DNA of 31,524 nucleotides from Lachnoclostridium sp. UBA7097 (GCA_002499945.1 DKYP01000176.1:1-31524); one strand, 5' to 3'. Numbered from the stretch's first letter, positions 8,571 to 18,098 are shown. Translations and numbers: made by a program. The notes: a model not told the origin generated them from the sequence alone.

Positions 8571-10286
8571 ATGAACGGTCCAGCAGCACCAAAGAATCCA
8601 GAAAAGAAAAGGGATTTTTTCTATATTATAAAAAACAAAGATATTTTTGGCACAAAAACAGATGAAGGAAAGGGAATACAATACCTGTACCAGGATGATG
8701 GCAGGCTTGAAAACAGTGCCCGCATTACAGGGGGGATTACAGATGAAACAGAACTTGCACTTTTAAATAGCACAGAAGGTTTTAAAAAACTTGTACATAG
8801 TATAGGTGTTTCTGTTGAAACAGAAGACCCGTCAGAAAATATTTTGTTTATATTCCAGATGTATGGCAGAAATGATATATATGGGGGCGGTACAGAATTA
8901 ACGTTATCTTTAAATGGTGATAGTATAGAAAAAAGAATTTATCTTTCCGGGACTGCATGGAAAGAAGATGATTTTAAACCAGGGCAGATTAAAGTAATTA
9001 TGGAAAAACCAGGGCAGGTTGCAAAATTAAATGTAAAACTATACCTTAATGATGGTTATTCTGCACCAGAGGTTAGTGAAGAAAAAGAAATTGATTTTAA
9101 TTGTGCAGATTATGAAAATATAATTGCTGCTTCTTTAATATCTGCCGGGGATACTGCAAGGCTCAGACGTGCAGTAGAGCGTGCAAAAAACGGGAAGGAT
9201 ATCTGTATTGCGTATATAGGTGGGTCAATAACACAGGGTGCAGGCGCTGCCCCGGTTAATACAGAATGTTATGCATTTAAATCATACAATATGTTTAAGG
9301 AACAGTATGGTAATGGAAACAATGTCCATTTTATTAAGGCAGGCGTAGGAGGCACGCCATCAGAACTCGGAATAATACGTTTTGAGCGTGATGTTTTAAG
9401 GAATTATACAGTAGAACCGGATATTATTGTAATTGAATTTGCAGTAAATGATGAGGGGGATGAAACAAAAGGGATTTTTTATGAAAGCCTTGTAAGAAAA
9501 GCATTAAAACTAAGCTGTGAACCTGCCGTAATACTGTTATTTTCAGTATTTGCCAATGACTGGAACTTACAGGAACGCATGATACCTGTTGGAAGGCATT
9601 ATAACCTGCCAATGGTTAGCATAAAAAATGCAGTAACAAGGCAGTTTTATAAAAAAGATGGTGAAGGAAGGGTATTTACAAAAAACCAGTTTTTCTATGA
9701 TATTTACCACCCGTCTAATGCAGGGCACAAGGTTATGGCGGACTGTCTTTTGTATCTGTTCAGGCAGGCAGAAAAAGAAACAGGAACAGAATGCCAGGGA
9801 AAAAGCATGGAACAGTTACTTATGCAGGAACCAGTTGCAGGGAATGCATTTGAAGATATAAGGCTTTTAGATAAAAAGGATACTTATGGAAAAGCAGAAA
9901 TAATTCCTGGCGGATTTACTGCTACAGACAATATATTACAATGTGTGGAAATGGACAGTTATTTAGAGCCTGTGCCACAGTTCCCATATAACTGGCACTA
10001 TGATGGAAGCAATACAGATATGCCATATTTTGAAATGAATATTACATGCAGGGCACTTGTGCTTGTATTTAAGGATTCAGGTGAAACTGATGCAGCAAAG
10101 GCGGATGTTTATGTTGACAATAAGTTTGTAAAAAAGGCAGACCCTTTTGTTAATGGGTGGCTGCATTGCAATCCTGTGTTAATAATAGATGAAAGTGAAA
10201 GCAGCAGGCATTTTGTGCGTATAGAAATTGATAAAGAAGATATAGAAAAGAAGTTTACAATACTTGGTTTTGGATATGTGGACTAA
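8571..10286 (+). CDS. SGNH/GDSL-family esterase, probable acetyl-xylan esterase
   Basis: This 571-residue protein has an SGNH hydrolase core at about residues 205-400. It contains nucleophile Ser219 in IGGSITQG, a glycine in AGVGGTPS, Asn293 in EFAVND, and Asp377 and His380 in DIYHPSNAGH, so all four SGNH blocks are intact. About 190 residues before the core and 165 after it look like beta-rich accessory domains that I cannot assign. Family members hydrolyse acetyl or other esters on polysaccharides. With the surrounding xylan genes, deacetylation of imported oligosaccharides is the likely role. The start at 8571 is preceded by GGAGG (8558-8562); a TTG at 8556 would overlap that site. There is no signal peptide. 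Confidence 0.82.
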   Translation: MNGPAAPKNPEKKRDFFYIIKNKDIFGTKTDEGKGIQYLYQDDGRLENSARITGGITDETELALLNSTEGFKKLVHSIGVSVETEDPSENILFIFQMYGRNDIYGGGTELTLSLNGDSIEKRIYLSGTAWKEDDFKPGQIKVIMEKPGQVAKLNVKLYLNDGYSAPEVSEEKEIDFNCADYENIIAASLISAGDTARLRRAVERAKNGKDICIAYIGGSITQGAGAAPVNTECYAFKSYNMFKEQYGNGNNVHFIKAGVGGTPSELGIIRFERDVLRNYTVEPDIIVIEFAVNDEGDETKGIFYESLVRKALKLSCEPAVILLFSVFANDWNLQERMIPVGRHYNLPMVSIKNAVTRQFYKKDGEGRVFTKNQFFYDIYHPSNAGHKVMADCLLYLFRQAEKETGTECQGKSMEQLLMQEPVAGNAFEDIRLLDKKDTYGKAEIIPGGFTATDNILQCVEMDSYLEPVPQFPYNWHYDGSNTDMPYFEMNITCRALVLVFKDSGETDAAKADVYVDNKFVKKADPFVNGWLHCNPVLIIDESESSRHFVRIEIDKEDIEKKFTILGFGYVD

Positions 10287-10322
10287 GAGTTAAGAGGTTA
10301 AAAAGAAATGGAGGATAAAGTA

Positions 10323-11873
10323 ATGGTAACAGCAGTAAACCCGGTTTTAAGCGGATTTTACCCAGACCCGTCTATATGCAGGGCAGGCAAAGATTTTTAT
10401 ATGGTTAATTCAAGTTTCTCATATTTTCCAGGAGTCCCGGTTTTCCACAGCAGGGACCTGGCACACTGGGAGCAGGCAGGCAATATTCTTGACAGGGAGG
10501 AACAGCTTCCTTTAGATGGAAGCGGGATATCTGAGGGCATATTTGCACCAACTATACGTTACAATAATGGCATATATTATATGATTACAACTAATACAAG
10601 CCACGGAGGCAACTTTATAGTAACAGCAGAAAAACCAGAAGGCCCGTGGTCTGCACCATATTATTTAGGGGAGGAAGCTGAAGGGATTGACCCAAGCCTT
10701 TTCTTTGATACAGATGGAAAGTGCTATTATACCGGGACAAGGCCAAACCCTGACGGTGTACGTTATAATGGTGACTGGGAAATATGGATACAGGAACTGG
10801 ATTTAAACCAGATGAAACTCACAGGGCAGAGCATGGCAATATGGAAAGGTGCATTAAAAGATGTTATATGGCCGGAAGGACCGCATATTTATAAAATCGG
10901 GGAGTATTATTACCTCTTACATGCAGAAGGCGGTACCGGGCCAGAACACAGTATAAGTGTAGCAAGAAGCAAAGAGCTGTTCAAATGGTTTGAGGGATGT
11001 CCAAGAAACCCGGTTTTTACACACAGGAACCTTGGCATGGATTACCCTGTGGTTTATGCAGGGCATGGGGACCTTGTTGATGACGGGAATGGCAACTGGT
11101 ATATAATAATGCTTGCATCACGCCCATGCAAACGCCATAGCAGCATGGGGAGGGAATCTTTCCTTGCAAAAGTAGAATGGGAGAATGGCTGGCCTGTAAT
11201 TAATCCTGGTGTTGGAAAGCTTTGTAAAAACATAGAAATCCCATTAGAAGAATACAGGTTTGCCAATGAAATATGCCACCATGACCATCTGCATTTTTAT
11301 GATGATAAATTAGACGACAGGCTTCTTGGGATACATACAAGAAATGAAGAACAGTATTCACTAAAGGCAAGAAAAGGCTTTTTAAGAATATTTACAAGAA
11401 AAGAGAAAATAGAGGATAAAACCAATGCTTCATATTTTGGGATACGCCAGAAAGACTATTGCTTTGAAGTGCGTACAGGACTGGAATTTATGCCGGCAAA
11501 CAATGAAAGTGCAGGGTTAGTATATTACCAGGACAATGAAAACCATTTGCGTATGGAGATAAGGAAGAAAGGAAACAGCCGTGTTTTCTGTGTTACAGGA
11601 CATATACATGGCAACAGCCAGATTATCTCAGAAACAGGGATTGCAGACGGAATGGCAGAAATTATACTAAGGGCAGAAAACCAGAAAGCGTCAGTATGGA
11701 TAAAAACAGAAGGGGAACAAAAACTGGCAGCGGAAAATATAAACCTGCTTCCATATACTACAGAAGAAGCAGGAGGTTTTGTAGGATGCACAGCTGGCAT
11801 GTATGCTTCTGCCAATGGGGAAACAAGCAGCAATTATGCAGATTTTGCATGGCTGTTATATGATGCAATATAA
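10323..11873 (+). CDS. GH43 beta-xylosidase/arabinofuranosidase
   Basis: This 516-residue GH43 enzyme is of the beta-xylosidase-like type. The propeller has the classic opening NPVLSGFYPDPSICRAG with base Asp15, Asp123 in GIDPSLFFDTDG and acid Glu185 in WPEGPHIYK. Its C-terminal concanavalin-like sandwich of about 190 residues is typical of GH43 subfamilies 11/12. The segment THRNLGMDYPVVYAGHGDLV suits subfamily 12, whose characterised members are mostly arabinofuranosidases. The start at 10323 is preferred because GGAGG (10310-10314) stands eight bases before it; an in-frame ATG at 10308 has only a weaker AGAGG upstream. It has no signal peptide, is the last gene of operon 1, and stops 12 bases before the end of the converging regulator gene. 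Confidence 0.87.
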   Translation: MVTAVNPVLSGFYPDPSICRAGKDFYMVNSSFSYFPGVPVFHSRDLAHWEQAGNILDREEQLPLDGSGISEGIFAPTIRYNNGIYYMITTNTSHGGNFIVTAEKPEGPWSAPYYLGEEAEGIDPSLFFDTDGKCYYTGTRPNPDGVRYNGDWEIWIQELDLNQMKLTGQSMAIWKGALKDVIWPEGPHIYKIGEYYYLLHAEGGTGPEHSISVARSKELFKWFEGCPRNPVFTHRNLGMDYPVVYAGHGDLVDDGNGNWYIIMLASRPCKRHSSMGRESFLAKVEWENGWPVINPGVGKLCKNIEIPLEEYRFANEICHHDHLHFYDDKLDDRLLGIHTRNEEQYSLKARKGFLRIFTRKEKIEDKTNASYFGIRQKDYCFEVRTGLEFMPANNESAGLVYYQDNENHLRMEIRKKGNSRVFCVTGHIHGNSQIISETGIADGMAEIILRAENQKASVWIKTEGEQKLAAENINLLPYTTEEAGGFVGCTAGMYASANGETSSNYADFAWLLYDAI

Positions 11874-11885
11874 ACAGGGGCAAAG

Positions 11886-12776
11886 TTATAAATTTTTATC
11901 TGGCCCATGGCTTTGTGTAACATTTATAAACATATTCCGGTATTCTGTAGGTGTACACTGGTTAATCAGTTTAAACATACGTATAAATGAAGACAGGCTT
12001 GAGAAGCCAGAACCAAGTGCAACTTCAGTTACCGGTATGCCAGGGTCTGCCAGTAATTTCTGGGCGTGTTCTATCCTTTTAAGGTTAAGGTATTTATAAA
12101 AAGTAGTTGTTGTAATCTGTTTAAACAGCCTTGTAAAATGGTATTTGCTAAAACCTGCAATCCTTGCAATTTTATCAAGGCTTAAATCTTCTGTGCAATG
12201 TTCGTTAATATAATTACAGATAAAGAGGAATTTTTCTGTATATTCTTTATTCTTATGGTCCTTGCCATTAAAAATTGCAGAGTTGTTTGTGTAATTGCGG
12301 CCAACCAGTACAAATATATTTAATAACTTTGAATAGATAATTGTTTCCATTAAAATATTGCCACTGTTATATTCTTCATTTATCTGTAGTAACAGATTAT
12401 ATATCTGGCTATGTATATCTGGTGAATTTTCTTCTGTTATCTTAAGCACTGGTGACATAAGGCTTAGTATAGATTCAAATTCCCTTATAGCAGTAAACAT
12501 TGTAATTTCAGCCTGGAATATTATGCGCCTGCCCCCATCAGGTGCTTTTAAAGAATGGATGACACCAGGACAGATAAAAATAATATCACCAGGGTTTAAT
12601 ATAATGTTATTGCTTCCAACTATAACAGAATATATATTTTCTATTGGCATAATGATTTCAACAGGTGTATGCCAGTGGTATGGATAATCTTCTATTTGTA
12701 CATTATTGTACAGGCGGAGCCTGGTGTTAGTTTTATAATTAACTGTTTCATGTATCCCGTTTAAGTTTTCTATCAT
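11886..12776 (-). CDS. AraC-family transcriptional regulator
   Basis: This 296-residue protein has an N-terminal cupin-like sensing domain (DYPHWHTPVEIIMP-like segment around residues 31-45, and NPGDIIFICPGVIHSL) and a C-terminal AraC double helix-turn-helix. The first DNA-binding helix pair is in LDKIARIAGFSKYHFTRLFK and the second in VTEVALGSGFSSLSSFIRMF, followed by the usual TPTEYR. Such proteins bind a sugar in the cupin and activate transcription from tandem half-sites. It lies between two xylan operons. The repeated GCAAYAAWT pair in its own upstream region and before operon 1 makes it the leading candidate regulator of both. The start at 12776 has a GGAGG-type site just upstream on the minus strand. 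Confidence 0.93.
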   Translation of the reverse strand: MIENLNGIHETVNYKTNTRLRLYNNVQIEDYPYHWHTPVEIIMPIENIYSVIVGSNNIILNPGDIIFICPGVIHSLKAPDGGRRIIFQAEITMFTAIREFESILSLMSPVLKITEENSPDIHSQIYNLLLQINEEYNSGNILMETIIYSKLLNIFVLVGRNYTNNSAIFNGKDHKNKEYTEKFLFICNYINEHCTEDLSLDKIARIAGFSKYHFTRLFKQITTTTFYKYLNLKRIEHAQKLLADPGIPVTEVALGSGFSSLSSFIRMFKLINQCTPTEYRNMFINVTQSHGPDKNL

Positions 12777-12867
12777 AGTAATCCTCCGGATATTGCAAGT
12801 AATATATTTTTTTTGTATAATTATTTTAATTTTAATATTATTTAAAGTTTAAGGCAAGGCATAAAAA

Positions 12868-12897
12868 GCAATAATTGATAATCCAGAGGCAATAATT
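12868..12897 (+). promoter_or_regulatory. Putative operator: tandem GCAATAATT repeats, 21-bp period (operon 2)
   Basis: GCAATAATT occurs at 12868-12876 and again, identical, at 12889-12897, which is a period of exactly 21 bp. The flanking bases of the distal copy (AAAAA before, GAT after) match the flanks of the proximal copy before operon 1. The pair lies in the 188-bp region between the divergent AraC-type gene and GH3, so it could control both directions. Confidence 0.65.
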
Positions 12898-12923
12898 AGG
12901 AAGATAGCAGGGGCATGTTCTGG

Positions 12924-12929
12924 TATAGT
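12924..12929 (+). promoter_or_regulatory. Candidate extended -10 of the operon 2 promoter
   Basis: TATAGT, preceded by TGG (an extended -10), begins 35 bp after the first base of the proximal operator copy. The hexamer 17 bp upstream (AAGATA) is a poor -35, as expected where an activator bound at the operator contacts RNA polymerase. It lies 36 bp before the GH3 start codon. Confidence 0.45.
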
Positions 12930-12964
12930 AATAAATAAGTAAAATAATATAAAGGAGTGGAAAA

Positions 12965-15109
12965 ATGAGCCAGAAAACAAGAGAATATGCAAAAGAACTT
13001 GTATCTAAAATGACTATTGGGGAAAAAATGAAGCAGATGCTTTATAATTCACCTGCTATTGAAAGACTTAAAATACCTGAATATAACTGGTGGAATGAGG
13101 CTTTGCATGGTGTGGCAAGGGCCGGGGTTGCAACTGTTTTTCCACAGGCAATCGGCATGGCGGCAGCTTTTGACCCGGATTTTCTGTATAAAATTGCAGA
13201 TGCTGTATCAACTGAAGGGCGTGCTAAATTTAATGAATTTTCAAAACGCGGCGACCGTGGCATATATAAGGGGCTTACTTTCTGGGCGCCTAATATTAAT
13301 ATATTCAGGGACCCGAGATGGGGACGCGGGCATGAAACATTTGGTGAAGACCCGTACCTTTCAGCAGAACTTGGGATAGCATATATAAAAGGGCTGCAGG
13401 GGGAAGACCCGGAACATCTTAAATCTGCTGCCTGTGCAAAACATTTTGCAGTACACAGCGGTCCGGAAGCGCTGCGCCATGAGTTTGATGCAAAGGTATC
13501 AGACCATGATTTATATGATACATATCTTTATGCATTTAAAAGATGCGTAAAAGAAGCAGGTGTTGAAGCAGTAATGGGCGCTTACAACAGGGTAAATGGT
13601 GAGCCGGCATGTGGAAGCAAAAGGCTTCTGAAAGATATATTAAGGGGCAGCTGGAAGTTTAAAGGTCATATAGTGTCTGACTGCTGGGCAATAAATGATT
13701 TCCATGAGAACCACCATGTTACAGATACTGTAGAAGAGTCGGCAGCACTGGCAGTAAAGAATGGCTGTGATTTAAACTGCGGGACTGCATACCTGCACTT
13801 AAGCACTGCATATGACCAGGGCCTTATAAACGAAGAGGACATAACAAGGTCTGTAGAACGTCTTATTGATGCCAGGATAAGGCTTGGAATGATGGAAGAT
13901 TACCCGTCACCTTACAAGGATATTCCATATGACAAGGTGGAATGCAGGGAACATACAGAACTTTCCATTGAAGCAGCAAAGAGGAGCATGGTTTTATTAA
14001 AGAATAAGGATAATATACTTCCGCTGGATAAAAAGGATATAAAAAGAATTGCTGTAATAGGCCCTAATGCAGACTCCAGGGACGCACTTGTTGGCAACTA
14101 TACAGGTACATCTTCACAGTATATTACACCAATTGAAGGGATACGGCAGTATTTAGGTAATGATGTGGAAGTATTATATGCAGAGGGCTGCCATTTATAT
14201 AAAGATAAGGTTGAATTTCTTGCGGAAGAAAAAGACCGTTTTGCAGAAGCTGTCATAACTGCAGAAAGGGCAGATGCAGTTATAATGTGCCTTGGGCTTG
14301 ATGCTACAATAGAAGGCGAGGAAGGTGATGCCGGGAATGAATATGCAAGCGGCGATAAACCAGGTTTAGGACTGCCAGGCTTACAGCAGGAGCTTCTCGA
14401 AACAGTTGTGGCAACAGGAAAGCCTGTAATCCTTGTGCTCCTTGCAGGAAGTGCAATAGACCTTTCATGGGCAGACAGCCATGTTGATGCAATTATCTGT
14501 GCGTGGTATCCAGGTGCACGTGGCGGAAAGGCAGTTGCAGAAACAATATTTGGTGAAAATTCACCATCAGGCAGGCTGCCAGTTACATTTTATGCAGACA
14601 CAGAAGAACTTCCTGGCTTCTGTGACTACAGCATGGAGAACCGCACATACCGTTACACTAACTGTAAAGTATTATATCCATTTGGATATGGGCTTTCCTA
14701 TACAGATATATGCTATGGGGAAGCTGGCATAAGCAGCATGGAATGTAATGTCAAAGACAATATAACTGTAAAAACAAAAGTTTCCAACAGAGGTAGTTAC
14801 AGCGTTAATGAAAGTGTACAAGTTTATATAAAACATATTGATGCAATGGATTATGAGCCAGGATACCAGTTAAAAGGCATTAGCAATATTTTATTAGCGC
14901 CTGGTGAAACCAGGGAAGTGGAAATTACATTAAACGCAAGGGATTTTGCCATTATTACACAGGATGGGAAGTGCATTGTTAAACCAGGCAGTTATATTAT
15001 AAGCATTGGAGGCAGCCAGCCGGATAAAAGAAGTGAAGAACTTACAGGCACCAGCACAGATACTTTTACAATAAAGAGGACAGGGCAGGAAGAAGAAATA
15101 GAATATTAG
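12965..15109 (+). CDS. GH3 beta-xylosidase (beta-glucosidase-like)
   Basis: This 714-residue family 3 glycoside hydrolase has the order usual for the family. The TIM-barrel domain opens with WWNEALHGVARAG and carries the substrate-binding KHF (KHFAVHSGPE). Nucleophile Asp239 follows in IVSDCWAIND. An alpha/beta sandwich domain comes next, with GLDATIEGEEGDAGNE holding the likely acid, and then a C-terminal fibronectin-III-like domain from about residue 590. The WWNEALHGV opening is typical of the xylosidase/arabinofuranosidase branch of GH3, so release of xylose from the non-reducing end of xylo-oligosaccharides is the likely reaction. The ribosome site AAAGGAG stands before the ATG. There is no signal peptide. 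It is the first gene of operon 2, with the tandem operator about 70-95 bp upstream. Confidence 0.9.
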   Translation: MSQKTREYAKELVSKMTIGEKMKQMLYNSPAIERLKIPEYNWWNEALHGVARAGVATVFPQAIGMAAAFDPDFLYKIADAVSTEGRAKFNEFSKRGDRGIYKGLTFWAPNINIFRDPRWGRGHETFGEDPYLSAELGIAYIKGLQGEDPEHLKSAACAKHFAVHSGPEALRHEFDAKVSDHDLYDTYLYAFKRCVKEAGVEAVMGAYNRVNGEPACGSKRLLKDILRGSWKFKGHIVSDCWAINDFHENHHVTDTVEESAALAVKNGCDLNCGTAYLHLSTAYDQGLINEEDITRSVERLIDARIRLGMMEDYPSPYKDIPYDKVECREHTELSIEAAKRSMVLLKNKDNILPLDKKDIKRIAVIGPNADSRDALVGNYTGTSSQYITPIEGIRQYLGNDVEVLYAEGCHLYKDKVEFLAEEKDRFAEAVITAERADAVIMCLGLDATIEGEEGDAGNEYASGDKPGLGLPGLQQELLETVVATGKPVILVLLAGSAIDLSWADSHVDAIICAWYPGARGGKAVAETIFGENSPSGRLPVTFYADTEELPGFCDYSMENRTYRYTNCKVLYPFGYGLSYTDICYGEAGISSMECNVKDNITVKTKVSNRGSYSVNESVQVYIKHIDAMDYEPGYQLKGISNILLAPGETREVEITLNARDFAIITQDGKCIVKPGSYIISIGGSQPDKRSEELTGTSTDTFTIKRTGQEEEIEY

Positions 15110-15129
15110 ACTTAATAACAGGATTTGTT

Positions 15130-15160
15130 AAAGACCTTTTGGATAATACGGAAGGTCTTT
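15130..15160 (+). terminator. Intercistronic stem-loop between GH3 and GH115
   Basis: AAAGACCTT (15130-15138) pairs with AAGGTCTTT (15152-15160). Two G-U pairs and one G-C pair extend the stem inwards to a seven-base loop. An A/T-rich stretch follows, but not a clean run of T. It may be a partial terminator or an RNA-stability element setting GH3 above the downstream genes. Confidence 0.5.
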
Positions 15161-15202
15161 ATTATACTATATATTTTTAAAAATATTCCAGCGGGGGTTA
15201 AT

Positions 15203-18055
15203 ATGGACAATAAAAGATGCATGGTTTCAGGGAAGAATAATTGTATTCCATTAATTGTAGAAAAAACTGCATTTGAAGGCGTAAAGAAAATTGCCTTAAA
15301 GTCAGCAGAAGATATGGAAAAAGTTATTGGAATGCGCCCGGAGGTAAAAGACAGTTATAACGGGCATAAAGAAATAATATTATTTGCAACAGCCGGAAAA
15401 AGCCCGTTTCTTTCTAAGCTTGTAGAAGATGGAAAGATAGACCTCCAGATGGTAGAAGGCCACAGGGAGGTATATGGCATATATATTATTGAAAACCCTT
15501 TTAATGGTGTAAAAAGAGCTTTAGTGGTAGCAGGCAGTGATAAGCGTGGCACCATCTATGGAATTTTTGCACTGTCAGAAAAATTTGGCATAAGCCCGCT
15601 TATTTACTGGGGTGATGCTGCTGTAAAATGTACTGGAAGCATTGTTTTTAATGAAGATATGGAAGAAATATCAAGAGAACCTTCCATAAAATACAGGGGA
15701 TTTTTTATAAATGATGAATGGCCATGCTTTGGCAGCTGGGCAGAAAAGAATTTTGGCGGCTTTTGTGCCAGTATGTATGATAAAGTGTTTGAATTATTAT
15801 TAAGGCTTAAAGGCAATTACCTCTGGCCTGCGATGTGGTCATCCTGCTTTGCGCTTGACGGGCCAGGAAATTTAAATGAAAAGCTTGCAGATGAATATGG
15901 GGTAATTATTGGAAATTCACACCATGAACCATGCCTGCGTGCTGGTGAAGAATGGGATATATTTAAAGGGGAAAATAAAAAATATGGCAGTGAATGGAAT
16001 TATGTAACTAATAAAGACGGGCTTTTAGAGTTCTGGAAGGACGGGCTGGAACGCAGTGGCAGATATGAAAATATTATAACTGTTGGAATGAGGGGTGAAC
16101 GTGACAGTGTAATGCCAGGAAGCAGTTCCCTTGAAGAAAGCATCATGTTATGGAAAGATATAATTACAGAGCAGGACAGGTTAATTAGCAGGTATGCAGA
16201 TACAGAAGAATATAAACATAAAAGATTATTAGTAATTTATAAAGAAACAGAAGAATATTTTTATGGTACAGAAACAGTCCGGGGATTAAAAGACTGGGAG
16301 GGGCTTGATGGCAAAATACTTATGTTTTGTGATGATAACTATGGATATTTAAGAAGGCTTCCGGACCAGGCATTACAAAAACATAAAGGAGGGCTTGGGA
16401 TATATTACCATCTGGATTACCACGGCGCACCAGTATCATATGAATGGATAAATACCACACAGCTTTCTAAGATATGGGAACAGATGTCGGAAGCTTACAG
16501 ATACGGGATTAAAGAAGCCTGGATTGTAAATGCTGGTGATATAAAAGGAAATGAACTGCCATTATCATATTTTATGGAACTGGCATATAACTTTGAAAAA
16601 TGGGGTTCTAAAAACCTGGACAGCTATAATGCTTATACAACAGAATGGGTTAAAACACAGTTCGGAGGCATGCTTGAAGACAGGCAGGTTATAAAAATCC
16701 GTAATATTATAAATGAAAATATAGATATTATCTCAATGCATAAGCCAGAGGCTATGGACAGCAGGGTTTACCACCCTTGTAATTATGAAGAGGCAGATAA
16801 TATGGTTAAGCGTATTATCTGCCTTTTAAAAAAGGCTTCTGCCATTAAAAAGGAACTTACTGGCATATGCAGGGAAACATTTTACAGCATTATAGAATAC
16901 CCTGTGTTTATAGGAATGAATTCTTTGCTTATGAACTTATATGCAGGGAAAAATGAATTTTATGCAAGGCAGGGAAAGGCATGTGCCAATAAATACAGAA
17001 ACCTTCTTTCAAAGACATTTTATATGGAGAAAAAATATAAGGAGCAGTTCAGGAATTTTAAAAATGGGAAATGGCAGGGAATGGAACTTGGGCAGCATAC
17101 AGGATTTACAAAATGGAATGAAGATGGCTGCAGGCTTCCTTTCCGTTGTACAACTGAATTATTAGAGAAAGCGCAGCTGATTGTATCAAGGCCATGTGAA
17201 CATTATGTTGCAGTTAAAAATTACGGGACACCTGACAGAATAGAAATAAAGGATTTCTTATATCCGGGTACTGATTATGTAAAGCTTGAAATAGATAACG
17301 GGGGAAAAGAAAGCTTTGAATGTACATTAAAACAGGATTCATGCCGCTGGATTAAAACAGAATGGCATAAAGCAAATGTAGCCAGCCAGGAAATACTTGT
17401 TATTTTCTGTAATAGAAATAAACTTCCTGATGAACCACAGAAACATACAATTTATATTATGGGTGCAGAAGCAGAAGTTGCTGTTGATATATGGGGCTGG
17501 AAAATGAATATATCAGGTTTTCCAAAGGGTACATTTTTTGAAAAGAATGGCATTGTGGCAATGTATGCAGGACATGCCTCATATAATCTGCCAGGAAGTA
17601 ATAGCTGCTGGGAAGTTTTAAGCAATTATGGCAAACTGGGCAGCGCTTATAAAGCTGTTCCTGCTATATATAAACCAAAACCGCCGGTACTTGGATATTA
17701 TTTTGTTGTAAGAAACCAGGGAGTTTATTTCCTTGAAATCTGGTCAGCCCCGTCAAACCCTCTTTCCGTAAACAGCCGCATATCTTTTGGCTTAACTGTA
17801 AATAATAAAGAATTTGGGGAAGTCCCTGCAATACAGGAAGATTATAAAGCCGGGGACCCGGATAATGCAGAGTGGAGTAATGGTGTGATGGAACAAATCC
17901 ATAAGACTAAATTACAGGCCAGTTTAAACCAGGGATTAAATAAAATAGAAATTTCTGCTGTTAGTACAGAATTTGTATTAGAAGGCCTGTTTATATCAGC
18001 AGAGCCTTTAAAAGAATCATATCTTGGCCCGCAGGAAAGTTACTATATAAAATGA
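15203..18055 (+). CDS. GH115 alpha-glucuronidase
   Basis: This 950-residue protein matches family 115, xylan alpha-1,2-(4-O-methyl)glucuronosidases that can remove glucuronic acid from internal xylose units. Recognisable segments in order are YRGFFINDEWPCFGSWAEKN, LKGNYLWPAMWSSCFALDGP, GVIIGNSHHEPCLRAGEEWD, GIYYHLDYHGAPVSYEWINT and EAWIVNAGDIKGNELPLSYF, followed by a C-terminal beta-rich region after about residue 650. The length is normal for the family. I place the start at 15203, after GGGGGT; an in-frame reading from 15125 would run through the stem-loop and has no ribosome site. No signal peptide is seen, so the enzyme should act inside the cell on imported oligosaccharides, unlike the secreted GH115 enzymes known from some Bacteroidetes. 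Confidence 0.9.
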   Translation: MDNKRCMVSGKNNCIPLIVEKTAFEGVKKIALKSAEDMEKVIGMRPEVKDSYNGHKEIILFATAGKSPFLSKLVEDGKIDLQMVEGHREVYGIYIIENPFNGVKRALVVAGSDKRGTIYGIFALSEKFGISPLIYWGDAAVKCTGSIVFNEDMEEISREPSIKYRGFFINDEWPCFGSWAEKNFGGFCASMYDKVFELLLRLKGNYLWPAMWSSCFALDGPGNLNEKLADEYGVIIGNSHHEPCLRAGEEWDIFKGENKKYGSEWNYVTNKDGLLEFWKDGLERSGRYENIITVGMRGERDSVMPGSSSLEESIMLWKDIITEQDRLISRYADTEEYKHKRLLVIYKETEEYFYGTETVRGLKDWEGLDGKILMFCDDNYGYLRRLPDQALQKHKGGLGIYYHLDYHGAPVSYEWINTTQLSKIWEQMSEAYRYGIKEAWIVNAGDIKGNELPLSYFMELAYNFEKWGSKNLDSYNAYTTEWVKTQFGGMLEDRQVIKIRNIINENIDIISMHKPEAMDSRVYHPCNYEEADNMVKRIICLLKKASAIKKELTGICRETFYSIIEYPVFIGMNSLLMNLYAGKNEFYARQGKACANKYRNLLSKTFYMEKKYKEQFRNFKNGKWQGMELGQHTGFTKWNEDGCRLPFRCTTELLEKAQLIVSRPCEHYVAVKNYGTPDRIEIKDFLYPGTDYVKLEIDNGGKESFECTLKQDSCRWIKTEWHKANVASQEILVIFCNRNKLPDEPQKHTIYIMGAEAEVAVDIWGWKMNISGFPKGTFFEKNGIVAMYAGHASYNLPGSNSCWEVLSNYGKLGSAYKAVPAIYKPKPPVLGYYFVVRNQGVYFLEIWSAPSNPLSVNSRISFGLTVNNKEFGEVPAIQEDYKAGDPDNAEWSNGVMEQIHKTKLQASLNQGLNKIEISAVSTEFVLEGLFISAEPLKESYLGPQESYYIK

Positions 18056-18098
18056 TATCCGTATTATGGTTACAATAGTGAAAGGACGGTGGCTATAT

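Noticed and set aside
7659..8681. A 340-codon open frame on the minus strand opposite chemoreceptor 1.
   Set aside because: It lies over the coiled-coil signalling domain, has serine/isoleucine-rich low-complexity sequence and no ribosome site, and the plus-strand product is an unmistakable chemoreceptor.
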